Position numbers and translations under genes: made by a program. Below are positions 22,407 to 32,666 of a stretch of 64,000 bases of DNA, one piece after another. The DNA lies in contig JAGYVD010000002.1 of the NCBI GenBank assembly GCA_021209875.1, forward strand, positions 434,001-498,000, in the 5' to 3' direction. Source of the stretch: Rosellinia necatrix (lineage: Eukaryota; Ascomycota; Sordariomycetes; Xylariales; Xylariaceae). A model generated the notes under the pieces. That model worked only from the letters and a program-made list of their open reading frames with translations. It was not told where the DNA came from and did not search any database. Each line of letters begins with the position of its first letter. Positions within the stretch are counted from its first letter, which is position 1.

Positions 22407-22495
22407 AACCCCACTCGGGATTCGAACCCGAAATCTTATGATCACAGTAGTGTTTTTGTAGAAGTCATACGCCTTAACCATTAGGCCAGTGGGGC
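22407..22495 (-). tRNA. tRNA-Arg (anticodon UCU) with 16-nt intron
   Basis: Read on the minus strand, the acceptor stem GCCCCAC pairs with GTGGGGT (one G-U), the D arm is GCCT-AATGGTTA-AGGC, the anticodon stem TATGA pairs with TCATA, and the T arm is TCGGG-TTCGAAT-CCCGA. The loop CTTCTA...A has anticodon TCT (decodes AGA) and is interrupted after position 37 by a 16-nt intron (plus 22443-22458), the canonical site for eukaryotic nuclear tRNA introns. Mature length is 73 nt. U8 is present and the discriminator base is U. Confidence 0.95.
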
Positions 22496-22648
22496 AGTGC
22501 TAATCGGCAATGTTTGTTGCTCACTGTTGGTTTTTCACGTCGTTACTACACAATACTTGCGGCGGCGACCCTATGTGTGGTCTTGGAAGCGTAAAATCTT
22601 CGAAGTCATAGCAAAAAAGCCGGTCTGACAAACTAGGTATAAATTGGG

Positions 22649-22674
22649 TTTTTTTTTTTTTAAAAAAAAAAAAA
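22649..22674. repeat. T-run followed directly by A-run
   Basis: About thirteen T followed by about thirteen A, a perfect self-complementary element. It could be a poly(A)-derived retro-insertion junction or simple slippage. Confidence 0.8.
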
Positions 22675-22961
22675 GAAGACGAAGAAAATAAAACTCATGA
22701 AAGCAACATTTAACTCAACTTTAACTCAACTTTAATGATAAATGATTGCACTCTCCAACGCAACCCTACCACAAATGCTCCATATCTCCGATCTGTGACG
22801 CCTTACACCTAGTTAATTCGATCATCTGTAATTCCAACCCAGAGATCTATGTTGTTGCCACCCATGAGATCTTCCCAACGATCAATCATTAGATCCATAC
22901 CTCCGTCTTACGATCGCTATGACCTGCTCAATCACTCCATTACGCCTTACTATTGCTATAT

Positions 22962-22965
<4 letters not shown>

Positions 22966-23010
<45 letters not shown>

Positions 23011-23011
23011 G
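22966..23011. repeat. Compound (CA)n(TA)n microsatellite
   Basis: About 13 CA units followed by about 10 TA units. The same compound type occurs in the uracil phosphoribosyltransferase intron near 46572-46614. Confidence 0.9.
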
Positions 23012-26000
23012 TTCTTTGTACGCTATTAATTCGAAATACTCATTCGAGGGCGGCTCAGCAACCCTTGATTTGATTCCCGTCCTCGCGAAGCTTCGTTCCC
23101 AGTTTAGTAAAAATCCATGATGCAATTGCCTCGCGACACTCTACACGTCAGCCTAAAATTCTATCATATCAAACGGCATTGGATATTATGCTTGGTCAAT
23201 CCGATGATCTCGTGGTTGCTGAGCTTGGTGGGGGTTGCCCAAATGGCGTTGTCGTCCAATAAAATAAAAAAATAAAAAAAAAGGGAACATTTAGATGTAC
23301 AACCTAGGTGAGGGGGGTTATCTCGGTTGCTTGCTAGGTAGGTTGCATTATATTCCCGTCTTTGAATGGTCCATCAAAATGATGGCCGCCGGGAGGATGC
23401 TGGGCAAGACTGTAACCAGATTGCGGTTTGCGTTAGCTACGTACGTATCGCTTCGCTTGTTATACGTGCGGAAAACAGAAATGTAGATTGATTTTACCCC
23501 TGTTAACCCTGCAATCTTATCAAGCTTCAATAGCCTTCTCAAGTCATTATTCCTGTACAAGCTAGCTGCATATAAGAATCCTAGGGTTCCCTAGCGCTAT
23601 CTTCCCTATATACCTTCATCGCCGATTCCATATTGAATACAGTGTGTCACTAGAGGTTCACCAGTACGTTGAGGAGCAAAACATTCCCAGTCAAGTGATC
23701 ACTACCTATAGCAGGTGACGAATGAGCATCATGTAGGGGGTGGTTTCGCGAGCATCTCTATGTTGTACCGCGGTGCCGGGGATGCTAACACGTAAAATAT
23801 ATGAGATAGGGAATATAATATATTCGGACCCCTACGTTTGACAGGCAACCAACTAAGAATGCATGCATGCCTCGTAGAGCTGTAGTAGGAGCCCTGCTTT
23901 TATATCTCAGTCATCATACCATCTTGCCGAACGAACAGCCGGTCAGGGACTCACAAATGTCAACACAAGCCAAATTTATTCACGCATGATAGCCACGCCA
24001 GATTATTAGATGGTATTGCAAGATGAGGCCTTTCATAAAAACAGTACTAACGAAATCCTGAGAGTCCTATTATGCCTGTGATTGGTTCCATTGTAATTAG
24101 TGTTTGTGAGGTGTACTGCCCCGGACTTACATATGATGGGTTAGGCACTACACAAAGCATTGAGCGGCTATGACTGTAGATGCTCTGGGATTACTTGATC
24201 TTCCGTATCCGACAGATCTGCTGTCCAATACTTCAAGCTTTTTAATAACACAGATGCTTACCATTTCACATAGCATTGACCGATCGCATACGATAGGCAC
24301 GCGAATTCCGTCACGGAACGATACCGCGGCGTCAACTGCGGCGCCAGCTACGATGCCCCTGTTGCTAGGATCGCAAAGGTAAAAAATTTTTCAAGTCGAG
24401 CACTTGATCGTCTAGATCATCTCAATAATGTCACGGTCCTACTGCGACGAGGTCTGTGGTTTTGTTAGCTGTTGCCGTAGTAGATACCGTAGTACCGAAA
24501 TAATAATTTCAAGCATCATGCATTACTCGGCGATACAATCCACCTAGGAGCCTTGGACCGCCGGCAAGAGATATACCGACTCCCTTTCGGGTGTAAGTAA
24601 AACTCGTTTGGGACTTCTCGGCGGCTCGAGAGGCGTTTACGAGCCAATCGGAGTCAAAGGAGCTTTTTGATCTTGCCACGGAGTCAACTCCGGCTTCGAC
24701 CCCGTTTTTGCACATGAATAGCTCAGCCAGATTGGCATCGAAACCATTGGCTCTTGTACGATCTCCGGTTTGCGTGAAAACACAGCCCTGCTCGACCACC
24801 TAATTGGTACAACTTGTTATCTACATCTGAGATCTGAGCGTAACACAATAAAAAAGGCCAATGAAGACTTGATGTCTGATATATATATATACGGCCGAAA
24901 CCAGACAGTTGTTAACAATTAGCGGCGTAAAGTGACTTTTGACAGATGTGTTCCGATGCTAGATAGCCGACAACCGGGTCCTGTGTCAGCGTTGCCTCTG
25001 TGCTCCACAACACGCGCTGGCGGTACCGAATTATCACAGAGAACGATGTCCGGTTTGAATAATGGACACACGGAGTAACGGAGCATGTACGCCAGCTAGA
25101 GTGAAAGACCACGTTGTGCACAGGAGCAGCGGAGTTTGAACAGCAGTATAAACGGAGAAACGGAGCAGCGGAGGAACGCAGATACGGAGAAACGGAGTAT
25201 GTATATACGCCCACCCAGATTATAATTAGATCAAATACCCACAGAGGGATTCAGTACCAGACGACTACCGACTTTGGGCGGTTTTTAAATTTGAGGCTTG
25301 GATTCGAGAGCCTGTCGGGAAGCATAGGGTAGGCCAACTAACTACCTGTGGTATCATACCATGAGACACACTGGTCGCACCCATACCCTCGAATTAGTTT
25401 CGTGAAGCCATACAGACGGCTCACGAAGGCAGGCAAGGAGAGGCTGGCTTGAAAGTCGCTGTTTCCTATGTGATGCACTTTAGTGTGCCGCACTCCAATA
25501 TAGTCACGTCATGTACTACGGAATAAAATAAAGCCCCGGTCTCTTGGCTTCCGTTAGACACAAGCGAGAATGCCGGCCATACAAGCCGAGCTGAACACTA
25601 ACGACATAGAGCTCCGCTAGGGATGTATACTTACTCGCTGGTTTTCCGACTGCGTCCAAATGGAAAGGTCAGGTCGGGGTTCAGCGTTGGGCAGTAATTA
25701 CAGGCGTGATCTATAGGGCGTACATAGTTGGGCCCCGATTCCATAGCGAATTCCGAGACGAGCTGTCTAGGCATTCTTTAAATAAGATGGAATACCTTGA
25801 GCTTCGCCCCCAAGACGCCTCAAGGCGTCTGGCTCACATCGCGGGTCGACACGGGACACATGGCCGGTCGCGTCATTCCGAAAGTCTCCGCCCACCACTA
25901 TGACACATACATGTTAGCGGCCAATGGGATCTACGCCGCGGAGAGTGGGCGGCAGCAGGGCATCGCGCCATTGATGCCGGGCAACGATGGCATAGTTCAT

Positions 26001-26728
26001 AGCGCCGCCCAGCAAATTGGACACACACACACACACACACGATTAAAACCGAACGCAGAAAAGGACTTTATTCGACCATCCGCTCGGGAGCGGTCCGGGC
26101 CGGGGATCCAGGGCCGTCTCCTCCCCGCGTCCCGGGGCTCACGAACGTCCAGACGTCGCCGGGGCGGCAGATCTTGACCGTCCAGGGCGCGGGGACCGAC
26201 CGGGCCGAGGACGCCCTGCGCGTCGTTCAGCCCCGGGGATGAACGCCGGCCCGACCACCTTGTACTGGTCCTCCTCCCCCCTCGCTGTCACTGCCGCCGC
26301 AGGGGCGCAGGGTCATCGAGATCGTGCATCCGAACAGCGCGCTTACGACGTCCCCCTTTTGTTTTTTTTGGGGGGGTTGGCAGAATAAATCAGTTTTGAG
26401 GACTCTCTCCTAGGTTATGTACGTATGTATATATATGTATTTTATGTAGGTGCCTTGACGCGAGCAAGCAAGCACATTGCCAAAATAATAATAATAAAAA
26501 TTTAAAAAATTTAAAAAAAAAAAAAAAATCGAAATCTAACTCACCTGGCCGGGTGCCCAGCGGCGCGAGCCCGATGTGGCCGTCAGCGGCGGTCATGAAG
26601 CCGTGGTGGCGGACCTGCTTCAGCGGGTTATTGACGAGCACGCTGGCGGCGAGCTCGTCCTCCGACGGCGCGGGTCCGACCACGACCACGACCACACCTC
26701 ATCGTCATCGTCTGCTGTTGCTGCTGGT

Positions 26729-26767
26729 GGTGGTGGTGGTGGTGGTGGTGGTGGTGGTGGTGGTGGT
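26729..26767. repeat. (GGT)n trinucleotide repeat
   Basis: About thirteen GGT units. On the minus strand they encode poly-Thr after YEDEFQRF within the HET pseudogene. Confidence 0.9.
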
Positions 26768-26979
26768 GAAGCGCTGGAACTCGTCCTCGTAGGACGAACT
26801 GTGCAGGATGCTCTGGCTCCGGTGCCCGAGGTCCGCGACGAACCCGTGGTAAGAGGGTCGCGAAGAAGGCAGAGGGCAGGGAGGGGCCCCGTGGCGGGTA
26901 CGCACGTGGCCGCCAGCGCGCGCCAGGCCTTGATGGCTCGCCACTGCGGAGTGCTGGGGCTTTAGTATATTGCGTTTAT

Positions 26980-27026
26980 GTATGTATGTATGTATGTATG
27001 TATGTATGTATGTATGTATGTATGTG
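26980..27026. repeat. (TATG)n tetranucleotide repeat
   Basis: About eleven TATG units, in what would be an intron of the HET pseudogene (donor at 27143). Confidence 0.9.
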
Positions 27027-28293
27027 TGTGGTTCGCTTTGTGTGGTTAGGGGAACGGACGGACGACGCTTCCTGTCTCTCTCGAGGTGGGGAAGGGAGGG
27101 AAATATAGCTGGGGAGGGGGAGAGGGGGGGCGGTCTTATTTACCGCTTGGTCTATGGTCGGCTGGTCGTCGTCGAGCTCTTCTTCGCTCAGCTCCTTTAC
27201 CGTCGTCACCTGGACTCCCAGCACGCCCAGGACGCCGGGCTTGACCAGGTTGGCCTCGGCGCGGGTGTTGCCCGCGGCGAGGGAAAACTGCGTCGGGCGC
27301 GCGACGATGTTGCAGAAGTCCGGGGCCCACGAGGGCGCGTCCAGGTTGCGGCGGACCATCGCATCGCCGCAGACAACTTTCGCGTTCTTGTGTCCCAGGA
27401 TGATCTCTTGCCAGATCCAGAGCCCCTGGAACCAGGGGCGGTTTAGAACTGCCTTCAGAGCCCCGGCTTCTCGTTGGGTAAGGGGCAGCCGGCCGATCCA
27501 CTCCGGATGTTCGCTATTCGGGGCCGCGATCTCGGTGGGAGTGACATACTCCATCTGCCTCCCGATGAGGCGGAGTGTTTCCAGCGCAAAGTCGCCGTCG
27601 TCCGCCGCGGGGCCGAGCCACACGATCACCCGAGAGGCGCACTTGTACGCCATCCCCATCTTGGCCACGTGGCGAGCTCACTCTTGTAAGTTGAGTTGAT
27701 CGATGCATAGCGCGTCGATCCATAGGGTCCGCGGCTTTCTCGGCATGGCCGAGGGCGATGAGAGCTTCCGGCAAGTTGGAGCGTATCTTCAACACTCTCC
27801 ATGTCGGCTCCTGGGGGTTGCCGTACACTGGCGCATGTTGAAGGATGGGTGGTGCCTCGCCAGGAACGACCAGGAGGACATGCTGTGGAAGCTCCGGACC
27901 CCAGCGGTAGGAGAGAGCCTCGAAATCACAGAATTCACGGGGCTGTTGCCATGGTACCCAGTCTTCCTCGCGATATTTACCATCAGGGTCGTTCGGGTGT
28001 TCGTATGAGCTCTTTTAGCCATCCTGATAGACGAAGAGTATGTTTTCGCCTATCGTTGTCGGGACATCCCAGCCCGCCGGGAGTGTTTTTCGAAGAGGGT
28101 CTAGATCGGGTCTCGCAGGCTCTACAGCATCAAAAGGCAGAGTCGCGTTAGAAAAGGAGACACAGAGCAGAGAATCGCCGACTCCGGGCTGCAACGTGAT
28201 GAGTCTAATCTGGCCCGCATCAGGGTCGATCGGTTTGTACTGGTACTGAGCGGGCACGATGGCGCTTGAAGTATTCCCGTCTTTTGTGGCCAT

Positions 28294-29007
28294 TTTAATT
28301 ACTGGTTCTGAATCAAAAAGCGATGAGAGGAATAAATACTGGTTCCTGACCAAGTAAGCGACTGTAGTGCTAGATGAGCGATTCTTCAATTCCGCCCAGG
28401 TCTGGCTTTGCCTGGGAAGTGACTGCTTCTTACCCCCTCGCGTGATAGCCAGTCTAAACCCAATTTCGTGTTCCTTTGGATACTACATAGCAGGAGGAGG
28501 AGCTCTTGACGTGCGCCAAGTAGTTATTGGCCACATGGGTTCGTTCTCAGCCCTTGCTTGTTATCCTGAAGTGGAAAAACTCTTGTGACAGGCATCAAAG
28601 TTTCTAAAAATAGAGTCTACCTGTCCAAGATTCTCTCTCAGTCTCTCCTCTCTCCTCGCCCTTGAATACGTTATGGTTATTGGAATGGGATCTTTGATTT
28701 AACTATATTGTTCGCCTCATCCATCTACAGAACAGGGATAAATTGATGCCGACGAAAATATATTGTGAGAATTACAAGTCTTTAGCGATTGGAATGATAC
28801 GGTTGATTGATGTATTGCCCAGGTTGCAGCTTTGATTATATGAGGAGTTAAACTATGTAATAGTAAGGGGCTATCTTATTCTAAGTAAACGCGTTTAAAT
28901 TTGTAGAATAGAGGTGGGATGTAGGGCCTTGCTCGTCAGTCGCAGACACGATGAAAATGTTTCTAGCCGTTAATGTTGGTAACCAATTGTCCAGTGCATC
29001 CGCGAAA
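28294..29007. other. Spacer, no gene seen
   Basis: AT-rich upstream flank of the HET pseudogene and 3' flank of the dehydrogenase. No supported feature. Confidence 0.6.
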
Positions 29008-30021
29008 TCAAACACTACCCCAAACATCCCTCTGGCTAGCCAGGTTCGCAAATAGAGTGGCTCTCTTCTCGATGCTGGCACCCGTGTCCTTCCCAAGTGG
29101 TAGGCGAAGGGCGATATCCTTGCCAGCAGCGAAACCCGTGCGGTCGATGGCCTCAACAATCCGGGTCGCGACGGCGATCGAAGATGCGCCCATTGCGGCA
29201 TACTGAGGAGAGGAGAGGAAATCCGAGATCTGGTTGACGATGCCTTCTTGGTATGGCCCACTAGACTCTGCCCTCACACCAGAGCCTGTCTCCGAAGCGA
29301 ATTCTGTTGCTGTTGCGCCGGGCTCGACGAGCAAAACGCGAATGCCAAATGCGGCCACCTCCATTTGCAGCGTTTCTGTATAGCCTATGCGTGGGAAGGG
29401 ATCATGTTAGTAGGTAGAGTTAATTGTACAGCAAGGGACCAAGAGAACCGTACCCTCCATAGCAAATTTCGTGGCGCTGTAAATACCAAGGGCCGGGATA
29501 GGTTCGATAGCGATAGAGCTGCTAATGTTCACGATGGTACCAGTCTTACGCTCGCGCATCGACGGGAGCACCCCCTTAATGGTCCGCAGAGTGCCGGTAA
29601 AGTTAGTATTGAAAATGGCATTGACCTGATCAAGGCTAAATCAGGTCACAAACAAATTCCAGGTTAGCAATATTTCAAGCCCCACGAAACAGCAACCTCG
29701 CTGCGAAACAGGTAGACTCCCTTACCGAACGTCTTCAATACTTCCCACGATGGCATAGCCTGCATTATTGACTAGCACGTCTATCCTCCCATGCTCGGCC
29801 ACGAGGGCCTTCGTCTTGAGCTCAGCGTCCTCACTCGAGACGTCGAGCTGCGCCCAGATACCGCCGAGAGCCTCGAGTTCGTCCCAGTTCGATGTGTCTC
29901 GGGGTTTCTCGGCGCGGTAGCAGGCGATGACTTTGTGGCCAGCCTTGAGTGCGGTTTTAGCGATATCGAAACCTAGGCCGCGGGATGCGCCGGTGATAAG
30001 CCAGACTTGAGACTCTGCCAT
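29008..30021 (-). CDS. Short-chain dehydrogenase/reductase (classical SDR)
   Basis: Three exons, 30021-29726, 29635-29454 and 29384-29008 (introns of 90 and 69 bp), give 284 aa in frame. The Rossmann cofactor motif TGASRGLG is at residues 10-17, NNAG at 85-88, Ser of NISSS near 138, and the catalytic YSATK with Tyr151 and Lys155. The order is that of a classical SDR using NAD(P)H. The region LLVEPGATATEFASETGSGV after the active site is typical of fungal oxidoreductases of the YusZ/retinol-dehydrogenase-like group. The substrate cannot be read from sequence. The start MAESQVWLITG leaves the usual short lead before the first beta strand. It lies next to, and on the same strand as, the HET pseudogene, with no sign of linked function. 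Confidence 0.9.
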
Positions 30022-31304
30022 AGCACAGGTAGTGATCAGGGTGTGTGTGGGATTTCTTTGCAAGATGATCTTGATCTAAGTAGGGTCGTGATGTCGTTTT
30101 CAAGCTGTCGCTTCCAAGGCTCTTTGTAGGCGATCAACAAACACTGTGTGGTGCGTAATTCTACAATATCCTGCTACTCCCATAGTTGGCTGCCATGACG
30201 ATTATATATATATGCCCGCCCTACGCGCATGGTTGAGGTATCAATGGTTGAACCAAAGCCGGCTCAAGTAAGCATCCGCGACGAGCACCCAGCGGGGACG
30301 AACTCAATATTCCGACGACGGGCGAATAATTCAGCCATCTCTGGCGCATCAGGTAAGGGCTATAAGCTGGGGTGGGGATTCCATCATCATCATATTGTAT
30401 ACTGGTATCCTGTTGAGTGGTCGTCTGGTCCATTTGTATGACTTGGTAAGCGAAGACTGAGGAATAAGCCTTCGCCGAAGAAGCCGAGACGTGTTGCGAA
30501 TGCGAAAGCGAGAGCATCACCGTCTCCTTTCTCCTTTACCAAGGGGCGGACTTAACGGATACCCGTCCCGTAATGGGGAGGTATCTTCCCGGCGACGGAG
30601 ACGGATAGATGGCAACGACAAGATGAGATCCCACCCCTAGGCAGAAGTGAAAGGAGCGGCAGGAATGGCAGGTGTGCATGCATAAGTGACATCACAACGA
30701 ATTGCTTGGTTTCTCGATAACACACCTGGCCCACTTTCCATTGCCTCTTGGCATGTAGGTACCAAAATGAGGTGATCCATGAAGTCTTGAATTTGCTCCT
30801 ATATGTCTTGATTAAAGGGATATACTCTTCTAGAGAAATGAAAAAAAAAAAAAATTTAGAAAAAAGAAAACTGCATGTCGCCAGCAGCTTATAGTATACA
30901 GTAATACGTATTGCATAGGTACTTGAGCTACCTCTAGGCGAATGTTGTGTACAACTCTATCACAGTGTCGCTCCCTAGAGTCATGTACCTAATCTGAGCA
31001 GGTACGAAGTACCGTTTTGGTTTAGCTGCTTTGGTCAACAGCCACTATCGAGGTGAGGTTATGTGGGGGTTAAATATAGCATGGATGTGGTCCTAGGAGC
31101 TCGTTCCTGAAATTTAAATTCCATTCATAATATGTGCAATATTGCATCATCATCATCATCATCATCATCTACAACGGTTAGGAATTGAGGTAGTTCATAC
31201 TCTATTCGTACCGCCAAACAAACCCCCAATGCTCCTCCCCTCCGGTAGCAAACGACTGGCGCCAGCCCTTTGTTTCTCTTCTCGGTAGAGAAGCACCGGG
31301 CGCG
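30022..31304. other. Spacer with divergent promoters
   Basis: No gene supported. It contains a short TA run (30206-30213), an A run (30840-30855) and an ATC microsatellite (31144-31170) about 135 bp upstream of MDM10. Confidence 0.6.
31144..31170. repeat. (CAT)n microsatellite
   Basis: About nine CAT/ATC units in the presumed promoter of MDM10. Confidence 0.85.
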
Positions 31305-32666
31305 ATGCGCGAGTTCATGGAGTATATTCAGAGTGCATTCTACGGTGCCACGGGCTGGAACCGTGATAACTCATATTCCGCACTCAATGCGACGTCCGAT
31401 GCCTTGCTGGGCTTCACCACCCCCCGCGGCCTCCGCTTGACCCTCTCCTCGCTCGCCACATCCCATTTCGCCACGGCCTACCAGCTGGGCACCGTCGGCG
31501 TCGTCGATGGCTCCATCTCCTACCTATACTCGACCGTCCCCCTCAACTACCACGCCGTCGCCGAGAGCAAGAAGATCCCTCTACCCGATCTCCTGCAGAG
31601 CTACTCCCCACTAGCTGAGCTTGAACGCCGGAATAGAACGAAAAGCGCACATCAAGATGTACTTGCATACGGGAGGCTGTATCTCCCCACATCCATGCTG
31701 GAGGCCCTCGTGGTGAAGCGGATATCGCCAACGTTGCAGATGCAGGTGAGCGCTGTCTCGGATCAAACTCTGCGAAACGGCGGCACCGTCCTGGGCATGG
31801 TACAATGTGACGAGGGACGTTATGGCGTAGAAGGACTGGCCTCTTCGGATGGTGGTCTGCTGGGCATACGGGGGCTTTACAACTTTGGAGGCGACGTTGC
31901 CGGCTCGGCCGCACCTAATAGTGTCCCGGATGTTAAGAACGGGACTAATGGTCCCGAACGAGACCGCATCTACGGCCGCTTCAGCGCTGGTGGCGAACTG
32001 TACTACGGAACCCTGAATAAATCGGGAGGTATGAGTCTCGGGACAAGATTTGCTACTCTGCCGTCGCATAAGGGGACCCCCCTCACGGCCACTATGACCG
32101 TGAACCCCTTAATGGGCACATTGAGCTGGACGTATGCCGTCATGGCTGGTCGCCACTGCTCCCTGGGCACAAAGATGGATTTCAACGTATACAGTTACGA
32201 GAGCTCCTGGTCGGTCGGGATGGAGCTATGGAGGAAGAAGGGTACTTGGACCGTCGAGGCCGACATGGACGAGGCAGCAAACGTGGATGGCATACCAGTC
32301 GATCCCCTGCCCCGGAGGAGCTTCCAGGCAAAGATGGAGTGGAGAATGGATGACCCTCTACCGCTCCTTGATGCTCCCGAACTCTTACCCACCCCGGCAC
32401 CCCCGATACCGCAGGCAGTTCCGGAACCTATCACGAAGCAGCGCACCTTTCGGGCCAAGTTAGATTGGCGACAAAACCATGAAGGCGAGGACGAAGATCT
32501 GTATTCGGGGGTATTGAAAGCCCGGCTCGACCATCATTGGCGTGTCGGGTTGCTTTGGGAGGGGAGGATCAAATCCTTGCTTTTCAGCTTGGGGAGCGGG
32601 ATTGACCTGCGTAGGCCTGACTCGCCATTTCGCACGCTCGGCCTAGAAGTACAGTTCTCTTCGTGA
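31305..32666 (+). CDS. MDM10: MDM10, mitochondrial outer-membrane beta-barrel of ERMES
   Basis: Intronless 453-aa frame, a usual length for fungal Mdm10. The N-terminus MREFMEYIQSAFYGATGWN, the segment ALNATSDALLGFTTPRGLRL and the HFATAYQLGTVGVVDGSISY block are hallmarks of the family, as is the C-terminal beta strand LGLEVQFSS, which fits a SAM-dependent sorting signal. Mdm10 is a porin-like barrel. It joins Mdm12, Mmm1 and Mdm34 in the ER-mitochondria encounter structure and also works with the SAM complex in outer-membrane protein assembly. The middle part (Pro-rich TPAPPIPQAVPEP near 360) is a divergent loop. No regulatory clue is visible apart from the CAT repeat upstream. Confidence 0.95.
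   Translation: MREFMEYIQSAFYGATGWNRDNSYSALNATSDALLGFTTPRGLRLTLSSLATSHFATAYQLGTVGVVDGSISYLYSTVPLNYHAVAESKKIPLPDLLQSYSPLAELERRNRTKSAHQDVLAYGRLYLPTSMLEALVVKRISPTLQMQVSAVSDQTLRNGGTVLGMVQCDEGRYGVEGLASSDGGLLGIRGLYNFGGDVAGSAAPNSVPDVKNGTNGPERDRIYGRFSAGGELYYGTLNKSGGMSLGTRFATLPSHKGTPLTATMTVNPLMGTLSWTYAVMAGRHCSLGTKMDFNVYSYESSWSVGMELWRKKGTWTVEADMDEAANVDGIPVDPLPRRSFQAKMEWRMDDPLPLLDAPELLPTPAPPIPQAVPEPITKQRTFRAKLDWRQNHEGEDEDLYSGVLKARLDHHWRVGLLWEGRIKSLLFSLGSGIDLRRPDSPFRTLGLEVQFSS

Larger units (their letters stand above)
22496..26067. other. Gene-poor, repeat-rich spacer
   Basis: Several short frames on both strands (for example minus 24509-24799 and plus 25706-26177) show no family features or splice logic. 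The region carries a T13/A13 run (22649-22674), a CA/TA microsatellite (22966-23010), CGGAG-rich imperfect repeats (25070-25200) and a CA run (26023-26040). No gene is supported. Confidence 0.55.
26068..28293 (-). pseudogene. HET-domain (heterokaryon incompatibility) gene with WW-like N-terminal module, inactivated
   Basis: The start is MATKDGN at 28293. Residues about 70-110 resemble a WW domain (LPAGW ... FVYQDG-stop-KSSYEHPN, with Tyr for the second Trp). The HET core follows: FCDFEALSYRWGPELPQ, LPEALIALGHAEK, PRTLWIDALCIDQLNLQE, KMGMAYKCASRVIVWLG, LKAVLNRPWFQGLWIWQEI. The C-terminal FMTAADGHIGLAPLGTRPGE piece is also typical of HET proteins. Lesions are TAA at 28015-28017 inside the WW-like module, a frameshift near 27733 between GHAEK and PRTLW, TGA at 27678-27680 after LNLQE, and several frame changes near 26150-26280. 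Both stops fit C-to-T changes (CAA to TAA, CGA to TGA). Simple repeats (TATG, GGT) sit in the introns and the C-terminal part. Intact relatives control self/non-self cell death; this copy is probably dead. Confidence 0.78.

Noticed and set aside
25706..26177. Overlapping plus-strand frames before the HET pseudogene
   Set aside because: They overlap the HET C-terminal exon in antisense and contain a CA microsatellite.
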